Part shown: positions 7,220-15,888 of the stretch, one piece after another | Numbering within the stretch: position 1 is the stretch's first letter | How the letters are laid out: every line of letters begins with the position of its first letter | NCBI GenBank assembly: GCA_044220725.1 | Contig: JBGAQN010000038.1 | Span: forward strand, 1-23,779 | From: Phosphoribacter sp044220725 | GTDB lineage: Bacteria > Actinomycetota > Actinomycetes > Actinomycetales > Dermatophilaceae | DNA length: 23,779 nt | Direction of reading: 5' to 3' | Notes under the pieces: model-generated | The model's input: the letters and a program-made list of their open reading frames with translations, nothing else | What the model was told of the DNA's origin: nothing | The model's database searches: none | Translations under genes and position numbers: made by a program

Positions 7220-7465
7220 AGCCGCCCCGAACCGGCTACGCACAGCAACTCACCCCGGTCCGTCGGGTCGATCCTGGCCCCGTGGCGCGATCCACCACAC
7301 CGAGGGCGCGGCCTCGCCCTTTGCGGCCGATGTGCACAGAACCATGTCCTGGGGAAAGGACAACGTGTGGTCGAACGCGCCCCTCATAGCGCGTTCCACC
7401 ACACCGAAGGGTGGGCCGAGGTCTAGGTCCCTCTGGACTGCCGGGGAGTGCTCAGCGACCGGCGA
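7220..7465. other. Convergent intergenic region between rmuC and ispH with repeats
   Basis: No gene is seen. A 22-nt direct repeat (7285-7306 and 7389-7410) differs at two bases. The second copy forms the right arm of the large hairpin at 7365-7404. A small hairpin TGTCCT/AGGACA (7345-7362) precedes it. Confidence 0.55.
7365..7404. terminator. Probable bidirectional terminator hairpin (rmuC/ispH)
   Basis: Arms 7365-7380 and 7389-7404 pair over 16 bp with one mismatch around an 8-nt loop, between two convergent genes. There is no T-run on either side, as is common in high-GC actinobacteria. The right arm also belongs to a direct repeat with 7285-7306. Confidence 0.5.
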
Positions 7466-8530
7466 TCAGTGCAGCGAGTTGGGAAATGGTTCGCTGGAGT
7501 CGCGGCGGATGTTGGCCGCGTCCATTCCGGTGCGGGCCTTGAGGTCCCGGCGCAACTCATTCGGCAAGGCAAACAGCAACGACTCCTGCGCGGCGACGAC
7601 GGGGCGCACATCGGCATACCCGCGTTCGGCGAGGAACGCCAAGACGTCGCGGACGAGGATCTCCGGCACGCTGGCCCCGGACGTGACCCCGACTGTCGCG
7701 ACGCCATCGAGCCAGGTGGGGTCGATCTCGGCGGCGTAGTCCACGAGGTGCCCGGCTCGCGCGCCGTGCTCCAACGCCACCTCGACCAGACGCACCGAAT
7801 TGGACGAGTTCCGCGAGCCCACGACGATCATCAGATCGACGTCGCGAGCCATCTGTTTCACGGCAAGCTGCCGGTTCTGGGTGGCATAGCAGATGTCGTC
7901 GCTCGGCGGATCCTGCAAGGCCGGGAAGCGCTCGCGCAGCCGGGCCACGGTCTCCAGCGTCTCGTCGACCGACAGCGTCGTCTGGGACAGCCAGACGACC
8001 TTCTCCGGGTTGCGCACCGTGATGGCGTCGACGGCATGCGGCCCATCGACCAGGACGATGTGCTCCGGCGCCTCCCCCGACGTGCCGACGACCTCCTCAT
8101 GCCCCTCGTGACCAATGAGCAGGATGTCGTAGTCCTCGTTTGCGAACCGCACCGCCTCGCGGTGGACCTTAGTCACCAGCGGGCAGGTGGCGTCGATTGT
8201 CTTGAGGGACCGGGCCGCGGCCTCCTCGTGGACGATCGGAGCCACGCCGTGCGCCGAGAAGATCACCGTCGCACCCTCGGGCACTTGCACGGTCTCGTCG
8301 ACAAACACGGCCCCGCGGTCGCGCAACGTTTGGACGACGTGCTTGTTGTGGACGATTTCCTTGCGGACATAGACCGGCGGACCATAGAGTTCCAGCGCCT
8401 TCTCGACGGTCACGACCGCACGATCAACCCCGGCGCAGTAGCCGCGCGGCGCAGCGAGCAACACCCGCTTCGCGGGGCTCGCGGAGGGCGCGGCGGAAGA
8501 AGGCTCAGGGACGTACGGCATACCGTCCAT
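7466..8530 (-). CDS. ispH: 4-hydroxy-3-methylbut-2-enyl diphosphate reductase
   Basis: IspH (LytB) makes IPP and DMAPP from HMBPP in the last step of the MEP isoprenoid pathway, using a [4Fe-4S] cluster. The three cluster cysteines are visible in a 354-residue protein: C32 (RGYCAGV), C116 (DATCPLV) and C214 (DDICYATQNRQ). SAHGV (92-96) and VGSRNSSNSVRL are also typical. An N-terminal extension of about 20 residues rich in Ser, Ala and Pro precedes the core. I chose ATG at 8530; ATG at 8521 lies within the left octamer of an inverted pair (8515-8557) and is an alternative. No clear Shine-Dalgarno is seen. ispH near ychF and xseA is common in actinobacteria. Confidence 0.95.
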   Translation of the reverse strand: MDGMPYVPEPSSAAPSASPAKRVLLAAPRGYCAGVDRAVVTVEKALELYGPPVYVRKEIVHNKHVVQTLRDRGAVFVDETVQVPEGATVIFSAHGVAPIVHEEAAARSLKTIDATCPLVTKVHREAVRFANEDYDILLIGHEGHEEVVGTSGEAPEHIVLVDGPHAVDAITVRNPEKVVWLSQTTLSVDETLETVARLRERFPALQDPPSDDICYATQNRQLAVKQMARDVDLMIVVGSRNSSNSVRLVEVALEHGARAGHLVDYAAEIDPTWLDGVATVGVTSGASVPEILVRDVLAFLAERGYADVRPVVAAQESLLFALPNELRRDLKARTGMDAANIRRDSSEPFPNSLH

Positions 8531-8557
8531 GCTACGTGTGTGCCGCAGGTATGCCGT
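8515..8557. repeat. Inverted octamer pair around the ispH start
   Basis: Arms acggcatacc (8515-8524) and ggtatgccgt (8548-8557) are perfect 10-bp inverted copies with a 23-nt spacer that holds the first ispH start codon (8530). In mRNA or supercoiled DNA this could form a hairpin covering the initiation region. A functional effect is untested. Confidence 0.55.
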
Positions 8558-8640
8558 CCGCCTGCTCTCCCACGCTCTCCCACGCTCTCCCTCGGTCGCC
8601 GGACGCGCCGGCGACCCGGGCCCTCGTGTCGGGCGGGATG

Positions 8641-9084
8641 TCACCTGCCCAGGTCGACCCGGATCATCGTCGTGGTCATCGTCGCGCAGTGCGACTCGAC
8701 TGCGTCGGCGACGGCATACACGTCGCCGTGGCAGACCGTGATGGTCCGACCGGACCGGATCACCCGGCCGCGCGCGACGAGTTGCTCGCCACGCGCCGGC
8801 GCGAAGAGGTTGATCTTGAACTCGACGGTGAGCACCTCAGAACCCGCCGGCATCAGCGTGAGCGCCGAGTAGCCGCACGCCGTGTCGGCGATCGCGGTCG
8901 TCACCGCCCCGTGGAAGAAGCCCTGCTGTTGAGTCAGTTCGTCGCGGAACCCTACCTCGACCTCGACGGCGCCCGGAGCCACCGACCGGAGCGTTGCGCC
9001 GAGGTGGCGCATCAACCCCTGCTGGGCGAACGACCCCCGCAGCACCGCCTCGAAGTCCGGGTTACGGACGATGAACTGGGACAT
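8641..9084 (-). CDS. PaaI-type hotdog thioesterase
   Basis: A single-hotdog protein of 147 residues. The family's active-site region appears as QGFFHGAVTTAIADTACGYSA (about residues 47-67), with the helix that follows, and LTVEFKINLFAPARGE as the later strands. It likely hydrolyses acyl- or aryl-CoA thioesters as a tetramer; the physiological substrate is not evident. ATG at 9084 has a strong GAGGAGG Shine-Dalgarno 4 nt upstream; a longer in-frame extension to 9222 would run through the xseA promoter repeats and is discarded. It is divergent from xseA. One octamer sits in the gene at 8712. Confidence 0.88.
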   Translation of the reverse strand: MSQFIVRNPDFEAVLRGSFAQQGLMRHLGATLRSVAPGAVEVEVGFRDELTQQQGFFHGAVTTAIADTACGYSALTLMPAGSEVLTVEFKINLFAPARGEQLVARGRVIRSGRTITVCHGDVYAVADAVESHCATMTTTMIRVDLGR

Positions 9085-9149
9085 CGAGCCTCCTCGTTCG
9101 TGCCGGGAACGCAGCACCACAGGTCGCCTTCGCGCGGAAGGCACCGGCC

Positions 9150-9258
9150 GCGGCATACAGTCGCATCTGTGAGTATGCCGCCCGCCCCCGGAACGGGGTC
9201 CGCCCAGTCCGGGCAGCGGCATACCGGCGCATCTGTGAGTATGCCGCCCGCCCCCGGA
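9150..9258 (+). repeat. 43-bp direct duplication carrying octamer hairpins at the xseA start
   Basis: 9150-9192 and 9216-9258 match at 41 of 43 positions and are offset by 66 bp, a whole number of codons. Each copy contains gcggcatac and gtatgccgc as inverted arms 14 nt apart, with a GTG start codon between them (9169 and 9235). Both copies therefore encode the same MSMPPAPG start. Confidence 0.75.
9156..9161 (+). promoter_or_regulatory. -10 box TACAGT of xseA, formed from an octamer
   Basis: TACAGT begins in the last three bases of the octamer at 9151-9158 and ends 7 nt before GTG 9169, which would give a near-leaderless mRNA. The second repeat copy reads TACCGG and lacks the final T, so it should be inactive. 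The carbonic anhydrase gene has the same geometry. Confidence 0.4.
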
Positions 9259-10518
9259 GCGCGGGCGAGCCTGCCCGAGAAGGCGGCCGACACGAGCGCC
9301 GAGGCGCCCTGGCCGGTGCGAGTGCTCAGCCTGAAGATCCGCGACTACGTCGACAAAATGTCACCGCTGTGGGTCGAAGGCCAGGTCGTGCAACTGCAGC
9401 GGCGGGGCAACACGGCATACCTCACCCTGCGCGACCCCGAGGTCGACATGTCACTGTCCGCGACGATCTCGGTCAACGCGCTCAACGCCATGGGCAGCCC
9501 GTTGCTGGAAGGCGCGCGGGTTGTCCTGCAGGCCAAGCCGACGTTCTGGGAGCGCCGAGGCACCCTGCAGCTGGATGGCCGGCAGATCCGCCCGGTGGGG
9601 GTCGGCGACCTGCTGGCCCGGCTGGAGATCCTCAAACAGCGGTTAGCCGCGGAGGGGCTGTTCGACGCCGACCGCAAACGGCGGCTGCCGTTCGTGCCAC
9701 GCCGCGTCGGGTTGATCACCGGGCGGGACTCGGCGGCCGAACGCGATGTCGTCGAAAACGCCCGACGCCGTTGGCCGGCAGTGCAGTTCGAGATCCGCGA
9801 GGTGGCGGTGCAGGGAACGAACGCCGTGGCCGAGGTGACGGCCGCGCTCGCCGAGCTGGACCGGCATACGGGCGTGGATGTCATTGTCATCGCGCGGGGC
9901 GGAGGCGCGGTCGAGGAGTTGCTGCCGTTCAGCAACGAGACCCTGCTACGGGCGGTCGCCGCCGCGGTGACCCCCGTCGTGTCCGCGATCGGGCACGACG
10001 TGGACACCCCACTGCTCGACTTTGTCGCCGACGTGCGGGCCTCGACGCCGACGGACGCGGCCAAGCTCATCGTGCCGGATGCCGCTGCCGAACGGGACCG
10101 GGTCGCCGGCCTGCGGGAACGGGCCCGGCTGGCAGTGCGGCAGCGGCTCGACGCCGAACGACGCGTGCTCGTCGCCCACCGGACGCGGGCGGTGATGACC
10201 GACCCGCTGGCGTTGCTCGTGCCGCATCGGGCCCAGCTCGCTGCCCTGCGCGGCCGGGCCACCGACCGGCTCGTCCTGCAAGTGGAACGCGAGAGCGACC
10301 GGATCGGGCACCTGCGCGCGCAGGTGCGCTCGCTCTCCCCTCAGTCGACCCTCGACCGCGGGTATGCCGTGGTCAGCCACAACGACGGGCGGATCGTCCG
10401 CGACCGGGTCGAGGTCGAGCCGGATGAGGTGCTGCGGGTGCTCGTGGCGCACGGCGACTTCGGCGTCCGCGTCATCGGCTCCCTCGGCTCCCCCAGCTCC
10501 CCCTCCCGCCGAGATTGA
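9169..10518 (+). CDS. xseA: Exodeoxyribonuclease VII large subunit
   Basis: XseA pairs with XseB to degrade single-stranded DNA in both directions. The 449-residue product has the N-terminal OB-fold (VRVLSLKIRDYVDKMSPLWV onward) and the catalytic domain with RVGLITGRDSAAERDV, VIVIARGGGAVEELLPF and SAIGHDVDTPLLDFVAD, followed by a coiled-coil region. Two starts are possible: GTG 9169 with a -10 box 7 nt upstream, or GTG 9235 in the second copy of a 43-bp repeat, giving 427 residues, nearer the family norm. I keep 9169 tentatively. The C-terminal SPSSPSRRD is encoded by the left arm of the inverted repeat at 10505-10571, so the native end may have been altered. xseB follows after an unusually long 185-bp gap. 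Confidence 0.93.
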   Translation: MSMPPAPGTGSAQSGQRHTGASVSMPPAPGARASLPEKAADTSAEAPWPVRVLSLKIRDYVDKMSPLWVEGQVVQLQRRGNTAYLTLRDPEVDMSLSATISVNALNAMGSPLLEGARVVLQAKPTFWERRGTLQLDGRQIRPVGVGDLLARLEILKQRLAAEGLFDADRKRRLPFVPRRVGLITGRDSAAERDVVENARRRWPAVQFEIREVAVQGTNAVAEVTAALAELDRHTGVDVIVIARGGGAVEELLPFSNETLLRAVAAAVTPVVSAIGHDVDTPLLDFVADVRASTPTDAAKLIVPDAAAERDRVAGLRERARLAVRQRLDAERRVLVAHRTRAVMTDPLALLVPHRAQLAALRGRATDRLVLQVERESDRIGHLRAQVRSLSPQSTLDRGYAVVSHNDGRIVRDRVEVEPDEVLRVLVAHGDFGVRVIGSLGSPSSPSRRD

Positions 10519-10571
10519 CCTTGGCTGCAGGACACGCCGGGCCCAAGGGTCGCAAGGTCAATCTCGGCGGG
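10505..10571. repeat. Perfect 19-bp inverted repeat between xseA and xseB
   Basis: Arms 10505-10523 and 10553-10571 are perfectly complementary, with a 29-nt centre, and similarity continues imperfectly outward to about 10486 and 10590. The xseA stop (10516-10518) lies inside the left arm. It could be a small palindromic mobile element, or a strong hairpin that separates xseA from xseB expression. The absence of a T-run weakens a simple terminator reading. Confidence 0.65.
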
Positions 10572-10636
10572 TAGTGGGGGGGTTGAGCCGGGCAAGCCGG
10601 GTGAGGAGGCGCGAAGTCGGGACCAGGATGACTGAG

Positions 10637-10663
10637 TTGCGATGGGGACGACGGGGTTAAGGT
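10637..10663 (+). promoter_or_regulatory. Possible xseB promoter
   Basis: TTGCGA (10637-10642) and TAAGGT (10658-10663) are separated by 15 nt, shorter than ideal. They lie downstream of the inverted repeat and 40 nt before the xseB start, so xseB may be transcribed on its own. Confidence 0.35.
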
Positions 10664-10703
10664 GTAGCCGCTCTCCATCTCGAGCACCCGAAAGGCACCT
10701 CAC

Positions 10704-10943
10704 GTGTCCACCGAACCGGCCGCCGCGGCCGATATCGCCGACCTGTCCTACGAGCAGGCCCGCGACGAACTCATCACCATCGTGGCGCGCCTGGAGTCCG
10801 GCCAGGTCCCCTTGGAGGCAAGCATGAGCCTCTGGCAGCGCGGCGAAGCGCTCGCCGCACACTGCTCGACCTGGCTCGATGACGCACAGGCCAAGATCTC
10901 CGACGCCGGGGTCGTCCTGCGCATCCACGACGACGAGGACTAG
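10704..10943 (+). CDS. xseB: Exodeoxyribonuclease VII small subunit
   Basis: A 79-residue XseB. The family signature appears as LSYEQARDELITIVARLESGQVPLEASMSLWQRGEAL (about 14-50), followed by the helix ending in DAQAKI. It binds XseA in a multi-subunit complex. The start is GTG at 10704 with GAAAGG 8 nt upstream. Its length is typical. It is usually tightly linked to xseA; here 185 bp and a palindromic repeat intervene. It converges with the DUF4245 gene, leaving only 8 bp between the stops. Confidence 0.93.
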   Translation: MSTEPAAAADIADLSYEQARDELITIVARLESGQVPLEASMSLWQRGEALAAHCSTWLDDAQAKISDAGVVLRIHDDED

Positions 10944-10951
10944 ACCGACCC

Positions 10952-11539
10952 TTAGCCCGCCGGCTTTGCGGGCGTGAGCTTGTCGATGAAGAACCGAACG
11001 TCTTCGATGCCACCGGTCGCACTCACCACGGTGGTGATCTTGTCAGCCGGCGACACAGACACGACGAAGAGCTGGTTGCGTTCGTCAGTGCGGATCTCCC
11101 AGGTCCGTCCAGACAACTCAAGAGTGCCGGTGACCTTCGCCTGATTCATCCCCGTCGACACCCAGGCGGGGGTCGCATCGACCGTCTGCCGGAGCCCGAC
11201 GAACTGGCCACCCGGGGTCGTCCACCCCGCCTGCCAGGTCGGCAATGAGTCTGTCGAGGCGGCATACCGGGCGGTCGTCGCCGACCACCCCATGGGCAGA
11301 CCCGCCGGGAACGAGAACGGCGAGCCGCTGTCTTTCACGGCATACGAGACGACCGAGGCCGCGTCCACGGGAGGTTGGCGGACCGAGTCGACTCGGGGCA
11401 CCAGGGCGACCAGGCCGGCCACGAGCGCGAGGACGACAAGCAGCGAGCGCATCATGTTGGCGCTGCTGCCCATGCTGTATCGGCTGCGTGGAGGCGCCCC
11501 TGGTGACGGCTCGGGCGTCGGCACGGGCGAAGTCGTCAC
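10952..11539 (-). CDS. DUF4245 family membrane-anchored protein
   Basis: A 195-residue protein with a short cytoplasmic N-terminus rich in Pro and Ser, one transmembrane segment (about residues 31-48, SLLVVLALVAGLVALVP) and an exported domain matching the DUF4245 pattern (PAGLPMGWSATTARY, PGGQFVGLRQTVDATPAWV, VRFFIDKL). The family is actinobacterial and uncharacterised; it is often found beside fumarase and xseB homologues, as here. GTG at 11539 gives an in-frame N-terminus but sits directly behind a GGGGGA run, so ATG at about 11477 or 11462 remains possible. Two octamers lie in it (11260, 11338). Confidence 0.8.
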   Translation of the reverse strand: MTTSPVPTPEPSPGAPPRSRYSMGSSANMMRSLLVVLALVAGLVALVPRVDSVRQPPVDAASVVSYAVKDSGSPFSFPAGLPMGWSATTARYAASTDSLPTWQAGWTTPGGQFVGLRQTVDATPAWVSTGMNQAKVTGTLELSGRTWEIRTDERNQLFVVSVSPADKITTVVSATGGIEDVRFFIDKLTPAKPAG

Positions 11540-11591
11540 TCCCCCATCGTCCCCGACCCACCGGTCCGCGGCCAAACCGGGATACGGACCC

Positions 11592-11622
11592 TTGAGGAGA
11601 ACATTTCCACCCGCCCTAGGCT
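11592..11622 (+). promoter_or_regulatory. Likely promoter of the PfkB kinase gene
   Basis: TTGAGG (11592-11597) and TAGGCT (11617-11622) are separated by 19 nt, about 32 nt before the GTG start, leaving a short leader with the GGAGG ribosome site. Confidence 0.4.
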
Positions 11623-11654
11623 GAGCCCACCACCCGAACCGTAGGAGGAACCCC

Positions 11655-12590
11655 GTGGCCCAACCCGCTCCCGTCCTCGTCGTCGGGGAAGCCCTCATCG
11701 ACGCCGTCAGCAAGGGCGGCGAAGTGACCGGCGAACACGTGGGCGGCAGCCCCGCCAACGTCGCGTTCGGGCTCGGCGCCCTCGGACATGACGTCGCGTT
11801 GGCCACCTGGGTGGGGGCCGACGAGCGCGGTGACCGGATCCTCGCTCGTTGCGCCGACGCCGGGGTGACGGTCATCCCGGGCAGCACGAGCGCCGAACGC
11901 ACCAGCGTCGCCTACGCCTCGATCGACGCACGCGGCCAGGCCACCTATCGCTTCGACCTCACCTGGGCCGTCCCCGACCTCGGCGACACCATCGGGATCG
12001 GGCACGTCCACACCGGAAGCATCGCGGCGACCATCGAGCCCGGCGGCACCCAGGTCCTCGACACGATCCGCCGCCTTCGCGACCAGGCCACCGTCTCCTA
12101 CGACCCGAACATGCGCCCCACCCTCATGGGCAGCCCCGACGTGGTGCGGGCCCGGGTCGAGGACCTCATCTCCCTCTCTGACGTCGTCAAAGCGAGCGAC
12201 GAGGACATCCAGTGGCTCTATCCGGGGGCCTTCCTCCCTGACGTCCTGCGCCGCTGGGGCGACCTCGGCACGGGCGTCGCCGTCATCACACGAGGCGGAC
12301 AGGGCGCCCTGTATGCCGTCAGCTCACCTACCACGGCCGAAGTCACCACCGTGCCCGCTCGCGCGGGGAAGGTCGTCGACACCGTCGGTGCCGGTGACTC
12401 GTTCATGGCTGGGCTGGTCTCCGGGTTGCTGGACGCTGGTTACCTCGGCGGCCCGGCGGCCCGGATCCGGTTGCGCGACGCGGGAATCGATGACTTGCGC
12501 CCCTGCGTCGACCGCGCGATCGCGACGAGCGGGGTGACCGTCGGCCACGCCGGCGCCTACGCTCCGACCCGCGCTGAGCTCGGGAGCTGA
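11655..12590 (+). CDS. PfkB family carbohydrate kinase (fructokinase-like)
   Basis: A 311-residue ribokinase/PfkB-family sugar kinase. It has the N-terminal sugar-binding GGSPANVAFG (30-39), ATWVGADERGD, the middle SYDPNMRPTL that coordinates phosphate and substrate in fructokinases, and the C-terminal DTVGAGDSF with catalytic Asp at residue 248. Fructose is the likeliest substrate by resemblance, but specificity cannot be read from sequence. GTG 11655 has AGGAGG 6-7 nt upstream. Together with the following fumarase it links sugar entry to central metabolism, though they are separated by 128 bp and probably use separate promoters. In other actinobacteria glpX often sits next to fumarase here; no glpX is present in the window. 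Confidence 0.88.
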   Translation: MAQPAPVLVVGEALIDAVSKGGEVTGEHVGGSPANVAFGLGALGHDVALATWVGADERGDRILARCADAGVTVIPGSTSAERTSVAYASIDARGQATYRFDLTWAVPDLGDTIGIGHVHTGSIAATIEPGGTQVLDTIRRLRDQATVSYDPNMRPTLMGSPDVVRARVEDLISLSDVVKASDEDIQWLYPGAFLPDVLRRWGDLGTGVAVITRGGQGALYAVSSPTTAEVTTVPARAGKVVDTVGAGDSFMAGLVSGLLDAGYLGGPAARIRLRDAGIDDLRPCVDRAIATSGVTVGHAGAYAPTRAELGS

Positions 12591-12647
12591 GTTCCCCCGC
12601 GGCCCGCTCGGATCCCAGGCCGGGCTGGCCCCGCGGCAGGGCCCTTC

Positions 12648-12653
12648 TATGCT
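12648..12653 (+). promoter_or_regulatory. Possible -10 box of the fumarase gene
   Basis: TATGCT matches TANNNT and would give a leader of about 60 nt. No convincing -35 element is seen. Confidence 0.35.
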
Positions 12654-12718
12654 GGGAGGTGCGGTGCCGAAGGCTCGATCGTTCGTGACGACGTGATCCG
12701 AAAGACGTGGGAGTGATG

Positions 12719-14425
<1,707 letters not shown>

Positions 14426-14431
14426 ACGGCA

Positions 14432-14437
14432 TACGCT
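14432..14437 (+). promoter_or_regulatory. -10 box TACGCT of the carbonic anhydrase gene, formed from an octamer
   Basis: The octamer at 14427-14434 continues into TACGCT, which ends 7 nt before GTG 14445, the same distance as at xseA. It lies in the 19-bp gap after fumarase, so the gene could be read both from its own leaderless promoter and through from fumarase. Confidence 0.35.
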
Positions 14438-14444
14438 CAAGGAC

Positions 14445-15089
14445 GTGGACCGACACCGAGCACAGCCGGGGACCCGGCCGACCACCCCGACGGCGGCGTG
14501 GGCGCTGCTGAGCGCTGGCAACGCCCGGTTCATGGCCGGGGAGCGCGAACACCCCAACCAGGACGTCGCGATCCGGCACCGGATCGCCCACAAGCAGCAG
14601 CCGTTCGCGATCTTCTTCGGCTGCGCCGACTCGCGGGTTGCTGCGGAGATCATCTTCGACCAGGGCCTGGGTGACCTGTTCGTCGTGCGGACCGCCGGCC
14701 ATGTCGTCGACTCCAGCGTGCTGGGCTCGATGGAGTTCGGGGTCGGGGTCCTCGGGATCCCGCTCATCGTGGTCCTCGGCCACGACTCGTGTGGCGCGGT
14801 CAACGCGGCCGTCGATGCGGTGACCAGCGGCGACATGCCCGGCGGTTTCATCCGGGACATCGTCGAACGGGTGACGCCGAGCGTCCTGGCGGCCAGTAAA
14901 CACGGCGACGCCGGCATCGACGAGATCGAGGCCGAGCACGTGCGCCAGACCGCCCGGCTGATCGCCGAGCGCTCGCACCTCATCGCCGACCACCTCGCGG
15001 CTGGCCGGCTGGGGATCGTCGGCGCGACCTACCGCCTGCGCGACGGCGAAGCCCTCGTGGTCAGTTCTCTCGGCCTGCCCGAGGACTGA
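14445..15089 (+). CDS. Beta-class carbonic anhydrase
   Basis: Hydrates CO2 to bicarbonate. A 214-residue protein carrying the beta-class zinc site: C60 and D62-R64 in FGCADSR, then H113 and C116 in GHDSCGAV. The central VVRTAGHVVD and GSMEFGVGVLGIPLI strands are conserved. A disordered N-terminus of about 15 residues (PGTRPTTPTA) precedes the fold, and it lacks a signal peptide, so it is cytosolic. GTG 14445 has AAGGA three to four bases upstream. It lies 19 bp behind fumarase on the same strand; a link to anaplerotic bicarbonate supply is inference. A perfect octamer hairpin follows the stop. Confidence 0.93.
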   Translation: MDRHRAQPGTRPTTPTAAWALLSAGNARFMAGEREHPNQDVAIRHRIAHKQQPFAIFFGCADSRVAAEIIFDQGLGDLFVVRTAGHVVDSSVLGSMEFGVGVLGIPLIVVLGHDSCGAVNAAVDAVTSGDMPGGFIRDIVERVTPSVLAASKHGDAGIDEIEAEHVRQTARLIAERSHLIADHLAAGRLGIVGATYRLRDGEALVVSSLGLPED

Positions 15090-15092
15090 GCC

Positions 15093-15121
15093 ACGCGGCA
15101 TACCCGTGTCGTATGCCGCGT
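15093..15121 (+). terminator. Hairpin terminator built from two inverted octamers
   Basis: Arms 15093-15103 and 15111-15121 form a perfect 11-bp stem with a 7-nt loop, starting 3 nt after the carbonic anhydrase stop codon. Each arm contains one CGGCATAC octamer. This is the arrangement known for paired DNA uptake sequences used as terminators in Neisseria. No T-run follows. Confidence 0.6.
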
Positions 15122-15186
15122 CCTCGTCGGGACCAAGCCACGATTCACCCTTTTCCCCATGAACCACGCGATTCGCAAGTTCTCTC

Positions 15187-15204
15187 GCGCAAGAACTCTT
15201 GCGC
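15187..15204. promoter_or_regulatory. Palindromic operator upstream of the ArsR-like regulator
   Basis: GCGCAAG-AACT-CTTGCGC is an 18-bp palindrome with perfect 7-bp arms, about 30 bp before the regulator's start, and a further cgcaag half-site lies about 13 bp to its left. It is a plausible autoregulatory site for the adjacent gene. Confidence 0.5.
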
Positions 15205-15234
15205 TTCTGTGCCACCGCGGGGGAGGCTGTCGCC

Positions 15235-15888
15235 ATGTCACCAGCAGTCGATCGGGGGGTGCCCACCCGGATCACGGATCCGAAAGCGGTCGCGGCGATC
15301 ACTCATCCGTTGCGCATGCGCCTCCTCGGGGAGCTGTCGCGCCGGGGCACTGCCCGGGCCGTCGACCTGGCGGCAGCCGTCGACGAACCGGCCAACTCGG
15401 TGAGCTTCCATCTCCGGCAGCTTGCGCGGTACGGGCTGCTCGAGGAGAACCCGGACCGAGCGGAGAACGGACGCGAACGCTGGTGGCGTCAGACCTCGGA
15501 CTGCGGCTTCGAGATTGACCTCGACGCGATGCGACAGCTGGAAGGTGGGGAGGCTGCCGTCGAAACGGTGAGGCGCGTCGCCGAAGGTCATGTGCTCGCA
15601 CTGCACCGTGCGATCCATGGACCACCAGATCGTGCGCGCGGACACGAGACCCGAGCGGATCCCGCACGCCACACGATCAGTGACGACTTCGCGCTGCGCC
15701 TCAGCGCCACCGAGCTGGAGCAGATGCGCCGCGAGCTTAAGGGGTTCTTCGACCGCTGGGGCCAGAGGTCGCGTGACCTTGCGGCCGCCGAGGATGGTCA
15801 AGAGCGCCACGGCTACTACGGCGTCGTCATGGCTGCCCTCGCATCAGATCTCGCGGCCACCTACAACCACCAGAAGGGCCAACGATGA
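15235..15888 (+). CDS. ArsR-like winged-helix transcriptional regulator
   Basis: A 217-residue regulator. Residues about 14-80 form a winged helix-turn-helix of the ArsR/HTH_20 type (ITHPLRMRLLGELSRRGTA, then NSVSFHLRQLARYGLLEE). The C-terminal half is helical (LRLSATELEQMRRELKGFFDRW) and may bind a ligand or dimerise. No metal-binding Cys cluster of classical ArsR is seen. ATG 15235 has GGGGGAGG 7-8 nt upstream. Its stop overlaps the start of the methyltransferase gene (ATGA), so the two are translationally coupled and the regulator probably controls the pair through the palindrome at 15187-15204. It is related to the regulator at 19419. It contains no octamer. Confidence 0.85.
   Translation: MSPAVDRGVPTRITDPKAVAAITHPLRMRLLGELSRRGTARAVDLAAAVDEPANSVSFHLRQLARYGLLEENPDRAENGRERWWRQTSDCGFEIDLDAMRQLEGGEAAVETVRRVAEGHVLALHRAIHGPPDRARGHETRADPARHTISDDFALRLSATELEQMRRELKGFFDRWGQRSRDLAAAEDGQERHGYYGVVMAALASDLAATYNHQKGQR

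Noticed and set aside
9150..9258. The two 43-bp repeats as a CRISPR array
   Set aside because: There are only two copies with a 23-nt interval, they lie in the 5' end of xseA, and no cas genes are present.
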